In this document: positions 1 to 6,321 of the stretch, in pieces
How positions within the stretch are numbered: the first letter of the stretch is position 1
Layout of the letters: every line of letters starts with the position of its first letter
NCBI GenBank assembly: GCA_937925755.1
Contig: CALAMX010000041.1
Location: 1 to 8,336 of the forward strand
Direction of reading: 5' to 3'
DNA from: an uncultured Burkholderiales bacterium
GTDB lineage: Bacteria; Pseudomonadota; Gammaproteobacteria; Burkholderiales; Thiobacillaceae
Length of the DNA stretch: 8,336 nt
The notes under the pieces: generated by a model
Databases searched by the model: none
What the model saw: only the letters and a program-made list of their open reading frames with translations
What the model was told of the DNA's origin: nothing
Position numbers and translations under genes: made by a program

Positions 1-65
1 GGCGTTTTTTTGCCGCGTCGACCTCTGGTCAGTGATGGCGTCGTAGCCTGGGCGCGGCCACAGGG

Positions 66-197
66 GTGGGTCGGATGTCCAGGTTTCGGAGGGTGATTTC
101 GGAGGGTGATCCGCCTCTTGCTCAGATCGTAGGGCGAACGCTTACGCCTCACCCGGCACCGGCCTGGTCGGATGTGGCGCTTGCGCATCCGACCCAC
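66..197. repeat. REP/MITE-like element with a perfect 12-bp terminal inverted repeat and an inner hairpin
   Basis: GTGGGTCGGATG at 66-77 is exactly inverted at 186-197. Inside, GGTCGGATG (166-174) pairs with CATCCGACC (186-194). The stem can extend one or two pairs through a T-G wobble, leaving a loop around GCGCTTG. A further copy of the GTCGGATG core lies outside at 317-324. This GTCGGATG...CATCCGAC hairpin style is typical of dispersed REP sequences in proteobacterial genomes. The 132-bp size with inverted ends also fits a small non-autonomous element. No coding capacity is convincing inside it. Confidence 0.6.
85..110. repeat. Two exact tandem copies of a 13-bp unit
   Basis: TTCGGAGGGTGAT occurs at 85-97 and again immediately at 98-110, inside the REP/MITE-like element. 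It looks like a simple tandem duplication. No function is visible. Confidence 0.8.
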
Positions 198-423
198 ACA
201 ATGGGCCACTGGGTGAAAGCCATTTTCGGGCGTGACACGGTCGCGCACATCGGGCATGAACTCGTCCACCACGCCTTGCATCTCCATATTTCCTCTTAGG
301 CCGTGGCCTTCTCCGCGTCGGATGCACCAACAAGCCCGGCGCAGGGAGATTCTGCAATGCCGCCCGCGCGGGCGTACAGCCGTATTACGCATTGTACACA
401 CCGCGTAACTCCCGCTGACCGGG

Positions 424-618
424 TCAAAGCTGAGCCTCCCCAGAGAAGGTCAGCCCTTGCGTGCCGCGCGTTGCATCGAAGTGGGAGCGCTGCCCCTCCC
501 TGCGAGTCTTAAGACCATAGCCCATAGATCGCGGGAAAATGGGCGAAGAAGTCGTTGCCACCGACTTTCGCTGAGATGAAGCCGAAGCGCTTGCAATCGT
601 GAACCACCTCAAAGTGCC
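424..618 (-). pseudogene. Frameshifted cold-shock protein (CspA family) pseudogene
   Basis: CspA-type proteins are ~70-residue single-stranded nucleic-acid-binding OB-fold proteins. Minus-strand homology appears in pieces: GTLRWF (618-601); then, one frame over, DCKRFGFISAKVGGNDFFAHFPAI (598-527; the quoted stretch is split here as DCKRFGFISAKV and GGNDFFAHFPAI); then, back in the first frame, GLKTRREGQRSHFDATRG, ending at the TGA at 426-424. The RNP1-like KRFGFI and RNP2-like FFAHF motifs are clear. A single missing base at about 599-600 would restore the usual WFND. An extra base at about 517-520 restores the first frame. The normal ATG two or three codons before GTL is absent (the codons read CTA GAC CAT), so the start is also lost. 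Without the two shifts it would be a near full-length family member. Sequencing error is possible, but three separate lesions favour real decay. Confidence 0.85.
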
Positions 619-626
619 ATGGTCTA

Positions 627-950
627 GATGGTGAACACCATCAAGACGAAAAAACGGAAATTCCAGGGACCGGGCTATGGTCATGCAGTTGGTATGATCA
701 GAGCATGCAACGCGAGCGCGTGGCGGCTATACCCGACTGCAAGCGCACGCTCGAACATGCGACTCGGTCGATACAAAGGGAATCCTCCGGCAGCAATCGT
801 CATTTTGCGGCGCGCCTTTCTGCCTTCAGACTTGGCCGCTTGGACGGCCGTTCACGCTGGGATTTCAAGCCTCGTGGTGCACACCTTGGACCCCTTGCAA
901 TTCGCCTGCTGGCCCCCTGGCCGCCGGCAGCTCAACCGTTCACATTCGCC
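627..950. other. Intergenic stretch with no recognisable gene, upstream of acpS
   Basis: I checked both strands for a family I know. Open frames exist, as expected in GC-rich DNA (for example 628-954 on plus, and a frame from 705 that runs into acpS), but none shows conserved motifs. In many beta- and gammaproteobacteria pdxJ lies directly upstream of acpS. I see no pdxJ C-terminus here. The promoter of the acpS operon should lie in this stretch, but I cannot point to convincing -35 and -10 boxes. Confidence 0.5.
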
Positions 951-1334
951 ATGATCCACGGCATCGGCACGGATATCGTCGCGATAGCGCGCATGCGCGG
1001 CGTGTACGCCCGGCATGGCGAGCGTCTGGCGGCACGGTTGCTGAGCCCCGCAGAATGGCCCGGCTATTTCCAGGCCATGGACAAGCCGCGCCTGCTAGCC
1101 AAGCGCTTCGCCGCCAAGGAGGCCCTGGCCAAGGCCCTGGGCACGGGACTGCGGGCGCCCGTGAGCCTCACTAACATGGGGGTGACGCACGACGACCATG
1201 GCCGGCCGAGTTTCACCTTCGATCCCAAGCTGCAACGCTGGCTGACCGAGCGCGGGATCGCGCGGGTACACTTGAGCCTCGCCGACGAGGTGGACTATGC
1301 CGTCGGTTTCGTCGTCGTAGAGGTTAGCGTATGA
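951..1334 (+). CDS. acpS: Holo-[acyl-carrier-protein] synthase AcpS
   Basis: This cytoplasmic enzyme moves the 4'-phosphopantetheine arm from coenzyme A to the conserved serine of acyl carrier protein, making ACP active for fatty acid synthesis. The 127-residue product has the normal family length. It starts MIHGIGTDIVAI, containing the GTDIV motif with the Mg-binding Asp (D8). The second signature, RFAAKEALAKALGTG (about 52-66), carries the catalytic/metal Glu (E57). The C-terminal VHLSLADEVDYAVGFVVVE strand is also typical, although the usual SxSH is SLAD here. The start at 951 was chosen because family members begin right before the G-I-G-T-D motif. The frame is open back to 705, but that extension matches nothing. 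No strong Shine-Dalgarno is visible. Its TGA overlaps the nagZ ATG (ATGA), so the two are probably coupled. Confidence 0.96.
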   Translation: MIHGIGTDIVAIARMRGVYARHGERLAARLLSPAEWPGYFQAMDKPRLLAKRFAAKEALAKALGTGLRAPVSLTNMGVTHDDHGRPSFTFDPKLQRWLTERGIARVHLSLADEVDYAVGFVVVEVSV

Positions 1335-2431
1335 CCGCCGAACGCCTGCCCCTGGGTCCCCTGATGCTGGACGTGGCCGGGACCACGCTGACGGCGGACG
1401 ATCGCCGGCGACTGCTGCATCCGCTGGTGGGCGGGGTCATTCTCTTTGCCCGTAACTATGAAAACCCGACGCAAATCGCCGCGCTCACGCGTGACATCCA
1501 TGCCTTACGCGCACCGCCGCTATTGATCGCCGTGGACCACGAGGGGGGGCGTGTACAACGCTTCCGCAGCGGTTTCACGGCGCTGCCGCCCATGCGTGCG
1601 ATCGGCGCACTGTGGGACACTAAGCCGCAGATGGCCAAGCATCTGGCGCGCGATGCTGGTTATGTGCTGGCTGCAGAGCTGCGCGCCGTCGGTGTGGATT
1701 TCAGCTTCGCCCCGGTGCTGGACCTGGATTATGGTGCGAGTGGGGTGATCGGCGATCGCGCCTTCCATCGCCACCCCGAGGCCGTGGCCGAGCTGGCGCA
1801 CGCCTTGATGCTGGGTATGGCCGAGGCGGGCATGAACGCGGTGGGCAAGCACTTCCCCGGCCACGGCTTCGTCGCCGCTGATTCGCACACCGACCTACCG
1901 GTCGACGCGCGCGACCTGGCCGACTTAGAGTTTGCCGACATCATGCCTTTTCGCCGGTTGATCGACCTAGGTCTTGCAGGCATCATGCCCGCGCATGTCA
2001 TGTATCCTCAGGTAGACGAGCTGCCGCCCGGTTTCTCCCGGCGCTGGCTGCACGAGCTGCTGCGCGTTCGCTACGGTTTCGAGGGGGCGATTTTCAGCGA
2101 TGACCTCGCCATGGCAGGGGCGAGTGTCGTGGGCGACATTGTCGCGCGGGCGCGGATGGCGTTGGCGGCCGGCTGCGACATGGTGCTGCTTTGCAATCGG
2201 CCCGACCTGGCCGACACGCTGCTGGCGCGGCTGACCTGGCAGCCACATGCGGTATCGCTCATTCGGCTTACGCGCATGCACGGCCGCCCGCATCCGCCCG
2301 ACCGCACGACCCTGCACGCGAGCGGCCGCTACGTACAGGCAGTGCACCGCCTGGCCGGCCTGGGCCAGGTGGATGCCGATCTGGCCCTGAATGACCCTAC
2401 CGACCCTCTCGGCAAACGTGGCAAAACCTGA
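1331..2431 (+). CDS. nagZ: Beta-N-acetylglucosaminidase NagZ (glycoside hydrolase family 3)
   Basis: NagZ is cytoplasmic and removes N-acetylglucosamine from 1,6-anhydro-muropeptides during peptidoglycan recycling; in some bacteria its products induce AmpC beta-lactamase. The 366-residue protein is a single GH3 TIM-barrel, slightly longer than the ~340-residue E. coli protein. Visible motifs are DHEGGRVQRF (69-78), GVDFSFAPVLDLDY (121-134), the KHFPGHG signature (173-179), the flexible catalytic loop DSHTDLP (184-190) with the Asp-His general acid/base pair, and IFSDDLAMAG (254-263). In that last motif the first Asp (D257) should be the nucleophile. All catalytic residues are present. It starts inside the acpS stop codon. 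Its 3' end overlaps the next gene by 41 bp if that gene begins at 2391. Confidence 0.97.
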   Translation: MTAERLPLGPLMLDVAGTTLTADDRRRLLHPLVGGVILFARNYENPTQIAALTRDIHALRAPPLLIAVDHEGGRVQRFRSGFTALPPMRAIGALWDTKPQMAKHLARDAGYVLAAELRAVGVDFSFAPVLDLDYGASGVIGDRAFHRHPEAVAELAHALMLGMAEAGMNAVGKHFPGHGFVAADSHTDLPVDARDLADLEFADIMPFRRLIDLGLAGIMPAHVMYPQVDELPPGFSRRWLHELLRVRYGFEGAIFSDDLAMAGASVVGDIVARARMALAAGCDMVLLCNRPDLADTLLARLTWQPHAVSLIRLTRMHGRPHPPDRTTLHASGRYVQAVHRLAGLGQVDADLALNDPTDPLGKRGKT

Positions 2432-3356
2432 ACTGTCTCTCGACCGGGACACCGATCACATCCATCATCACCTGGGCCATCGCGGCGAACACCGCCACCT
2501 GACCGGGGCGCTCGCGCTCACCCTGGGCTTCGCCCTCGTCGAGGCCGTGGCCGGCTGGTGGTCGGGTTCGCTTGCGCTCATCGCCGATGCCGGGCACATG
2601 CTCACCGACTCCACCGCGCTGGCCCTGGCGGCCCTCGCAGCCTGGCTCGCGCGGCGACCACCCTCGGACCGGCACACCTATGGCCTGGTGCGCGCCGAGG
2701 TGCTGGCCGCACTCGCCAACGGGCTCATCCTGTTGGGTCTGATCGGCTTCATCGCCTTCGAGGCCGTACAACGCTTCCAGCAACCGCGCGACATCCGCGG
2801 CGAGGCGATGCTTGTGGTCGCCTGCATCGGCCTGTTGGTCAACCTACTGGTGGCCTGGCGCCTTTCGCACGGCAGCCAGGACCTCAACACGCGGGCGGCG
2901 CTGCTGCACGTCATCGGCGACCTCCTGGGATCAGTGGCGGCCATCACCGCCGGCGTGGTCATCCTCACCACCGGCTGGACACCCATCGACCCGCTGCTGT
3001 CGCTGGTGGTGGCAGGGTTGATCCTGTTCTCCGCTTGGCGCTTGCTGTCCGAAGCGCTGCAGGTGCTGCTCGAAGGGGTGCCGCCGCACATCGACATCCA
3101 GGCCGTGGGGCGTGATCTCGCCACACTCGAGGGGGTGCGTTCGGTACACGACCTGCACGTCTGGACGCTGTCCTCGGGCAAGATCGCGCTCTCCGCCCAC
3201 CTCGACCTCGAGCACCTCAACGACTGGCCGCGCATCCTCCTGCAGGCGCGCGCCCTGCTGGCCCGCAAACACGGCATCGGCCACGTGACCCTGCAACCGG
3301 AAACAGGTGATAATCCCGTTTTGCAACGCTTCCCTTCTGCGACTCGTACACCATGA
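2391..3356 (+). CDS. Cation diffusion facilitator metal efflux protein (CzcD/ZitB type)
   Basis: CDF proteins are inner-membrane antiporters that export Zn2+, Co2+, Cd2+ or similar ions in exchange for protons. The 321-residue product opens with a soluble His-rich tail (HIHHHLGHRGEHRH, 23-36) that probably binds metal. About six hydrophobic segments follow, then a soluble C-terminal domain (GVRSVHDLHVWTLSSGKIAL). Transport-site residues are visible as HxxxD in segment 2 (H69, D73 in DAGHMLTDS) and HxxxD in segment 5 (H173, D177 in HVIGDLLGS). This His-Asp pattern is typical of the Zn-transporting ZitB/CzcD branch. The exact metal cannot be read from sequence. The start at 2391 has no clear ribosome site and lies within nagZ. 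A GTG at 2418 is an alternative, and translational coupling is likely. Its TGA overlaps the next ATG. Confidence 0.95.
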   Translation: MTLPTLSANVAKPELSLDRDTDHIHHHLGHRGEHRHLTGALALTLGFALVEAVAGWWSGSLALIADAGHMLTDSTALALAALAAWLARRPPSDRHTYGLVRAEVLAALANGLILLGLIGFIAFEAVQRFQQPRDIRGEAMLVVACIGLLVNLLVAWRLSHGSQDLNTRAALLHVIGDLLGSVAAITAGVVILTTGWTPIDPLLSLVVAGLILFSAWRLLSEALQVLLEGVPPHIDIQAVGRDLATLEGVRSVHDLHVWTLSSGKIALSAHLDLEHLNDWPRILLQARALLARKHGIGHVTLQPETGDNPVLQRFPSATRTP

Positions 3357-4528
3357 AACGACGCCGTATCCACTCCCAACACCGCATGAGCCGCGACGCC
3401 GAGCGCCTAGTCTGGCTGGCGCAGGGGCTGGCGGAATCCGGCAGTCGCGTCGAGGATGCCTACTGGGAAGGCGAGCTCATGCAACACCTTGGCCGCCTGC
3501 TGGAGGCCGGCCAGGAAGAGCCCATCAACTTAGCCCTGGATCGCCTGCACGAGACCGAGGGACGCGGCTATGACGAACTGGCCGATCTGGTGGAGTCCAT
3601 CGCCGAGTCGGATCTCATCACGACCCGCGACGGCCCACGCCATTGCCTGCTCATCGCCCTGCCGGTGCTGACCTGGTCACGCTACAGCATCCCGGCGCGG
3701 CGGCTGCCCGACGAGGTGGTGAGCGCGTTGTCCAATCATCTGGGCGCCCACGTCCTGGCAGCAGATGTCCGCTTCACCCTGGCCGATTTTCTTTACAGCC
3801 CCGATCAGCTCCCCTACGGCTATGCGCAAACGCGCCGCTACGCCGAGAAGCTGTGGGAGGCCTTGCGTGAAGACCGCGCCTACCGGGAGGACCCGGCGAA
3901 ACTACCGGAGGTGGTGCCTTACATCTCCGACGTGCGCTATATCTTGGGCGCCGTCATGGTCCCACCTGGCCGCCCCGTCTTCCGCTGGAACGAGGCCGAC
4001 GGCAGCCGCGAGCAGGCACTCGCCCAGTGGCGCACCCAGGCCACACCGAATCTTCCGGCCGTGCTGCCCGGTTGCGGCTTCGAACTACTGCTGCCCGACG
4101 CCTACTTCGCCGCTTGGCGGCGGGCCGACCGCGAGGGTCGCCCCTATTCCCTGCGCGCGGCAGTGGCCTATCTACAGGCCATGCTCGATCTCAAACCCGC
4201 TGAGCTGCGGGCCGTCGCCGCCCCTTTCTACGACCGACGGCTGGAGGAGTGGCGCGTGAGCTTCGCCCCCAGGCGCGGTAGCGAGGTGGTACACGGCGTG
4301 GTCTGGCCACTGCTCGGTGCCGAGGACGAGACCACGGATACCGGCGGCGAGATCGAACGGGTCCTGCGCGCTGCCGGCGTGGGCGAGGTGATCGTGCTGG
4401 ACCAGCGCTTCCCCCTCGAATATTGCGAAGACTGCGGCGCGCCGCTCTACGCCAATGCCGAGGGCGAAGTGGTGCACGCCGAGATGCCCGAACAGGACAA
4501 TCAGTCGGTCCCGACACACCTGCACTGA
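3353..4528 (+). CDS. DUF2863 family protein with a C-terminal CxxC motif, function unknown
   Basis: This 391-residue soluble protein matches the DUF2863 family, which I know from Betaproteobacteria. The match rests on the N-terminal SRDAERLVWLAQGLAESGSR (13-32, 20 residues), the central LPGCGFELLLPDAYFAAWR segment, and the C-terminal EYCEDCGAPLYANAEGEVVH (356-375). The Cys pair C358/C361 with the following Gly looks like half of a zinc-ribbon-like knuckle. I see no second Cys pair, signal peptide or membrane segment. The family has no established function. Length is normal and the gene looks intact. It starts in the CDF stop codon (ATGA) and its TGA shares one base with the next ATG (TGATG), so it sits in a coupled operon between metal efflux and DNA repair genes. 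The start codon has no obvious Shine-Dalgarno. Confidence 0.9.
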   Translation: MKRRRIHSQHRMSRDAERLVWLAQGLAESGSRVEDAYWEGELMQHLGRLLEAGQEEPINLALDRLHETEGRGYDELADLVESIAESDLITTRDGPRHCLLIALPVLTWSRYSIPARRLPDEVVSALSNHLGAHVLAADVRFTLADFLYSPDQLPYGYAQTRRYAEKLWEALREDRAYREDPAKLPEVVPYISDVRYILGAVMVPPGRPVFRWNEADGSREQALAQWRTQATPNLPAVLPGCGFELLLPDAYFAAWRRADREGRPYSLRAAVAYLQAMLDLKPAELRAVAAPFYDRRLEEWRVSFAPRRGSEVVHGVVWPLLGAEDETTDTGGEIERVLRAAGVGEVIVLDQRFPLEYCEDCGAPLYANAEGEVVHAEMPEQDNQSVPTHLH

Positions 4529-5175
4529 TGGGTGCCCCCGTGTGCGGCGAGGCACCGCCGGATTGCCGTCTGTGTCCGCGCCTAGCCGACTTTCGTACTG
4601 ACAACCGGCGGCGCCATCCCGCCTACCACAATGCCCCCGTCCCCGCCTTCGGCGACGCGGCGGCGCGCCTGCTGGTGGTCGGCCTGGCGCCAGGACTCCA
4701 CGGCGCCAATCGCACCGGTCGCCCCTTCACGGGCGACCACGCCGGCTTGCTGCTCTACCAGACCCTGCATGTGCACGGCTTTGCCGAGCGGCCAGCCTCG
4801 CTCGGGCGTGACGATGGCCTGAAGCTCCACGGCTGCCGCATCACCAACGCCGTGCGCTGTGTCCCCCCGCAGAACAAACCCGCGACCGCTGAGGTCCGCC
4901 GCTGCAACCCCTACCTCGCCGCGGAGCTCGCAGCCCTGCCCACGGGGGCCGCCATTCTCGCCCTGGGGCAGATCGCCCATGCCGCTGTCGTACAGGCGCT
5001 AGGACGCAAACCCGCGCGCTACCCCTTCGCCCACGGTGCCCGCCACCTCTTGCCAGAGGGCCGTGTCTTGTTCGATAGCTACCACTGCTCCCGCTACAAT
5101 ACCCAGACTGGCCGCCTCACCCCGGCCATGTTCCATGCCGTATTCGCCGATATCCGCCGCCACCTGGAGGTCTGA
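4528..5175 (+). CDS. Uracil-DNA glycosylase, family 5 (UDGb type), 4Fe-4S
   Basis: Family 5 glycosylases remove uracil, and often other deaminated bases such as hypoxanthine, from DNA, starting base-excision repair. The 215-residue protein has motif A as GLAPGLHGANRTGRPFTGD (52-70). The position after GLAPG lacks the catalytic Asp/Asn/Glu of other families, which is the family 5 hallmark. Four cysteines that can hold the 4Fe-4S cluster are C13 and C16 (CRLC), C111 (NAVRC) and C126 (RRC). Motif B reads SYHCSRYNTQTG (184-195), with Cys where HPS is common in related families. The open frame extends upstream to 4423, but that part overlaps the DUF2863 gene and is not family-like. The ATG at 4528, one base inside the upstream stop, gives the normal length and a proper N-terminal CxxC. 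Confidence 0.94.
   Translation: MGAPVCGEAPPDCRLCPRLADFRTDNRRRHPAYHNAPVPAFGDAAARLLVVGLAPGLHGANRTGRPFTGDHAGLLLYQTLHVHGFAERPASLGRDDGLKLHGCRITNAVRCVPPQNKPATAEVRRCNPYLAAELAALPTGAAILALGQIAHAAVVQALGRKPARYPFAHGARHLLPEGRVLFDSYHCSRYNTQTGRLTPAMFHAVFADIRRHLEV
5166..5170 (+). promoter_or_regulatory. Ribosome binding site of the tautomerase gene
   Basis: GGAGG sits 8 bases upstream of the ATG at 5179. It is the only clear consensus Shine-Dalgarno among the six operon genes. The others appear to rely on start-stop overlap coupling. Confidence 0.75.
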
Positions 5176-5178
5176 CGC

Positions 5179-5367
5179 ATGCCCGTGGTCACCATCAAGC
5201 TCGCCGGCAGCCTAACCCGCGAGCAGAAGAAACGCATCGCCGAGGAGATCACCGACACCCTGGAGCGCGTTGCGCACAAGCCCCGGCGTTACACCTACAT
5301 CGCCTTCGAGGAGCTACCCGACGAAAACTGGGCCATCGCCGGGCAGTTGTTGGACGAAGAGGGCTAA
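5179..5367 (+). CDS. 4-Oxalocrotonate tautomerase family protein
   Basis: A 62-residue protein with the hallmarks of the small tautomerases: Pro at position 2, which becomes the catalytic N-terminal proline after Met removal, then a beta strand (VVTIKLAGSLT), a helix (EQKKRIAEEITDTL) and a second strand ending in EELPDENWAIAG. Members usually assemble as hexamers and catalyse keto-enol tautomerisation through Pro1. The length is standard. The second and third helper residues of true 4-oxalocrotonate tautomerase cannot be confirmed by eye, so the substrate is unknown. It may not act in aromatic catabolism at all, as no such genes are nearby. A good Shine-Dalgarno GGAGG (5166-5170) lies 8 bases before the ATG, inside the end of the glycosylase gene. 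It is the last gene of the operon. Confidence 0.9.
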   Translation: MPVVTIKLAGSLTREQKKRIAEEITDTLERVAHKPRRYTYIAFEELPDENWAIAGQLLDEEG

Positions 5368-5368
5368 A

Positions 5369-5388
5369 GCAGTCCTGCAGCAGGCTGC
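5369..5388 (+). terminator. Stem-loop directly after the last operon gene
   Basis: GCAG-(T bulge)-CCTG-cag-CAGG-CTGC forms an 8-bp stem with one bulged base and a three-base loop, one base after the tautomerase TAA. No T-run follows, so it is not a classical intrinsic terminator. It could instead stabilise the mRNA 3' end or mark a processing site. Confidence 0.4.
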
Positions 5389-5448
5389 GAGCCCAAGCGC
5401 CGCCAGCCGCCCAAAGTGCTCGCCACGAGACAACGAACCAAAGACGAA

Positions 5449-5494
5449 GGTAAGCGAACGGCCGGAGCCACAACCTGGTTTCGGTGGAGGCTAA
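5449..5494 (+). repeat. Partial copy of the ~70-bp multi-hairpin repeat, cut by the IS end
   Basis: From GGTAAGCGAACGGCCGGAGC (5449-5468) through GTTTCGGTGGAGGCTAA (5478-5494) the sequence follows the end of one unit and the start of the next in the array at 6696-6905. It stops exactly at CTAA, where the insertion-sequence end begins at 5495. In intact copies CTAA is followed by an inverted-repeat hairpin, so the IS appears to have inserted into this copy. Confidence 0.8.
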
Positions 5495-5510
5495 GGAACC
5501 TCTGCACAAC
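5495..5510. repeat. Left terminal inverted repeat of the IS remnant
   Basis: GGAACCTCTGCACAAC directly follows CTAA. It pairs with the inverted copy at 6936-6951 (13/16 identity). It is the end nearest the transposase stop codon. Confidence 0.65.
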
Positions 5511-5592
5511 CCTCGCCCCTGAGTTCGAGGCGAAGCCTTGGTCACACGCTGGGTTTCGGCATCGTTTCTGCGGTCTTCGGAGGCTGTTTAGA

Positions 5593-5627
5593 CCCCCTCT
5601 GCGGAGCGTTTTCGGCCCCGCAGGGGG
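5593..5627 (+). terminator. GC-rich hairpin followed by a T-rich tract
   Basis: CCCCC (5593-5597) pairs with GGGGG (5623-5627) and TGCGG (5600-5604) with CCGCA (5618-5622), with a two-base bulge and an ~13-base loop. CTTTTGCGCCCTCTTTTGCG follows. It lies within the IS remnant between the transposase stop and the left end. In the plus direction it could act as a weak intrinsic terminator for transcription leaving the acpS operon. The T-tract is interrupted, so this is only a suggestion. Confidence 0.4.
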
Positions 5628-5674
5628 CTTTTGCGCCCTCTTTTGCGACCTTTGTCCGCCCTGTTTGGACGCAC

Positions 5675-6140
5675 CTACCCCGTCGTAGGTTTTATCAGGC
5701 GCCTGCGCACCATCCACAGATTGATGAGCATCCAGAGGGGCGTGATCTGCGCGGCATGCTTCTTCAGCCCCCGGTAACGGATTTTGGTGTCGTGAAAGAC
5801 ACACTTCATCACCGCAAAGATGTGCGCACCATGCGCGAATATGGGCCTTGACGGTCTCGATCGGGTCCAGGATCGCCTTGCGTGGCCGGGTCGTGTCGAG
5901 CGGCCTGCGTTTGCCTGGGCAGATCGCGATCGGCCAGCTCGCGTTGGGATGACGTCGTTTGACCTCGACCCGCTGGCTCGCCCCCTGGTCGCCCGCATCG
6001 GCAAAGACCTCCGTTTCCTGCCCACGAGCTGCGCCTGCGCCTGCGTGACATCTGACGCAAGCCGCGGTGACCACCCCGCTGTGGGCAAGACCACTGGCCG
6101 CATCCGTGCCGACGTGCACCTTGCAGTCACCAGGCCGCAC
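5675..6140 (-). pseudogene. IS5-family transposase, N-terminally truncated and frameshifted
   Basis: DDE transposases of this family cut and rejoin the IS ends. Homology is spread over two minus frames. First VHVGTDAASGLAHSGVVTAA; then, shifted, SDVTQAQAQLVG; then, back, GQETEVFADAGDQG and ICPGKRRPLDTTRPRKAI up to KAHIRA; then, shifted again, HIFAVMKCVFHDTKIRYRGL and NLWMVRRRLIKPTTG before the TAG at 5677-5675. Typical members read FADAGYQG and IRAKVEHPFRVIK at these places. The second catalytic Asp (FADAG) survives. The catalytic Glu region is destroyed by a shift, apparently two bases lost. The first Asp lies in the missing N-terminal half. At least three frameshifts plus truncation mean no active enzyme. 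The coding ends were taken from homology, as there is no authentic start. Confidence 0.87.
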
Positions 6141-6146
6141 AAAGGG

Positions 6147-6167
6147 CTAGGGAAACGCTGATTTAAT
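6147..6167. repeat. Second IS-end-like sequence abutting the truncated transposase
   Basis: CTAG (6147-6150) followed by GGAAACGCTGATTTAAT (6151-6167) has the same layout as the left IS end: a YTAR site followed by GGAA and a CTG core. It is in the same orientation as the left end, not inverted. It lies exactly where the transposase homology is cut off. This suggests a junction with a second, related element whose other end I cannot find here. Confidence 0.4.
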
Positions 6168-6321
6168 TGCCGCCGCCTTCTTGGGTTGGGATCGTTTTGA
6201 GGACACGACACCAGTGGCCTAAGGACGCTCTGCATCCCGGCGACCGGGATTGAGTGCCCTAAGCGCCGGATGCCAGACGTATCATCGTGATGCCACACCA
6301 CCCGCCGCGCTTGCGCCTCGT
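6168..6321. other. Short stretch without genes inside the IS remnant
   Basis: I see no coding homology here. ATCCCGG (6234-6240) and CCGGGAT (6244-6250) form a perfect 7-bp hairpin around CGA. TGCCACACC-A/G-CCCGCCG at 6291-6307 recurs at 6522-6538, on the far side of the first REP-tandem-REP composite, so the composite is bracketed by imperfect direct repeats. On minus, a short frame ending KKAAAIKSAFP and a TAG at 6150-6148 could be the tail of another transposase, but it is too short to assign. Confidence 0.5.

Larger units (their letters stand above)
1..287 (-). pseudogene. Possible 5' end or remnant of an unidentified minus-strand gene, running off the window edge
   Basis: An ATG at 287-285 has a purine-rich Shine-Dalgarno-like GAGGAA just upstream. 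It opens a frame without stops down to base 1. The first ~27 residues look protein-like (MEMQGVVDEFMPDVRDRV, then TPENGFHPV). From about position 197 downwards the frame is the REP-like repeat described separately and becomes Arg/Pro-rich (for example VGRMRKRHIRPGR), which does not look like conserved protein. My reading is that a real gene start was truncated or invaded by the repeat. It could also be a chance open frame in GC-rich DNA, and I do not recognise the protein family. The sequence beyond base 1 would settle it. Confidence 0.3.

Noticed and set aside
66..512. Small plus-strand frames at 66-299 and 303-512
   Set aside because: They lie across the REP-like element and an uncharacterised region, have no ribosome site or recognisable motif, and 303-512 overlaps the minus-strand cold-shock pseudogene.
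705..950. N-terminal extension of AcpS (same frame open from 705)
   Set aside because: AcpS proteins begin just before the G-I-G-T-D motif. The extension is Arg/Ala/Pro-rich with no homology, and the ATG at 951 gives the normal 127-residue length.
640..950. Remnant of pdxJ, expected upstream of acpS
   Set aside because: I read all frames of the stretch and found no PdxJ C-terminal motifs.
5364..6140. A single intact 258-residue minus gene
   Set aside because: Only parts of this frame match IS5 transposase. Homology switches to another frame and back, so the frame reads through a pseudogene and then through the IS end and the repeat.
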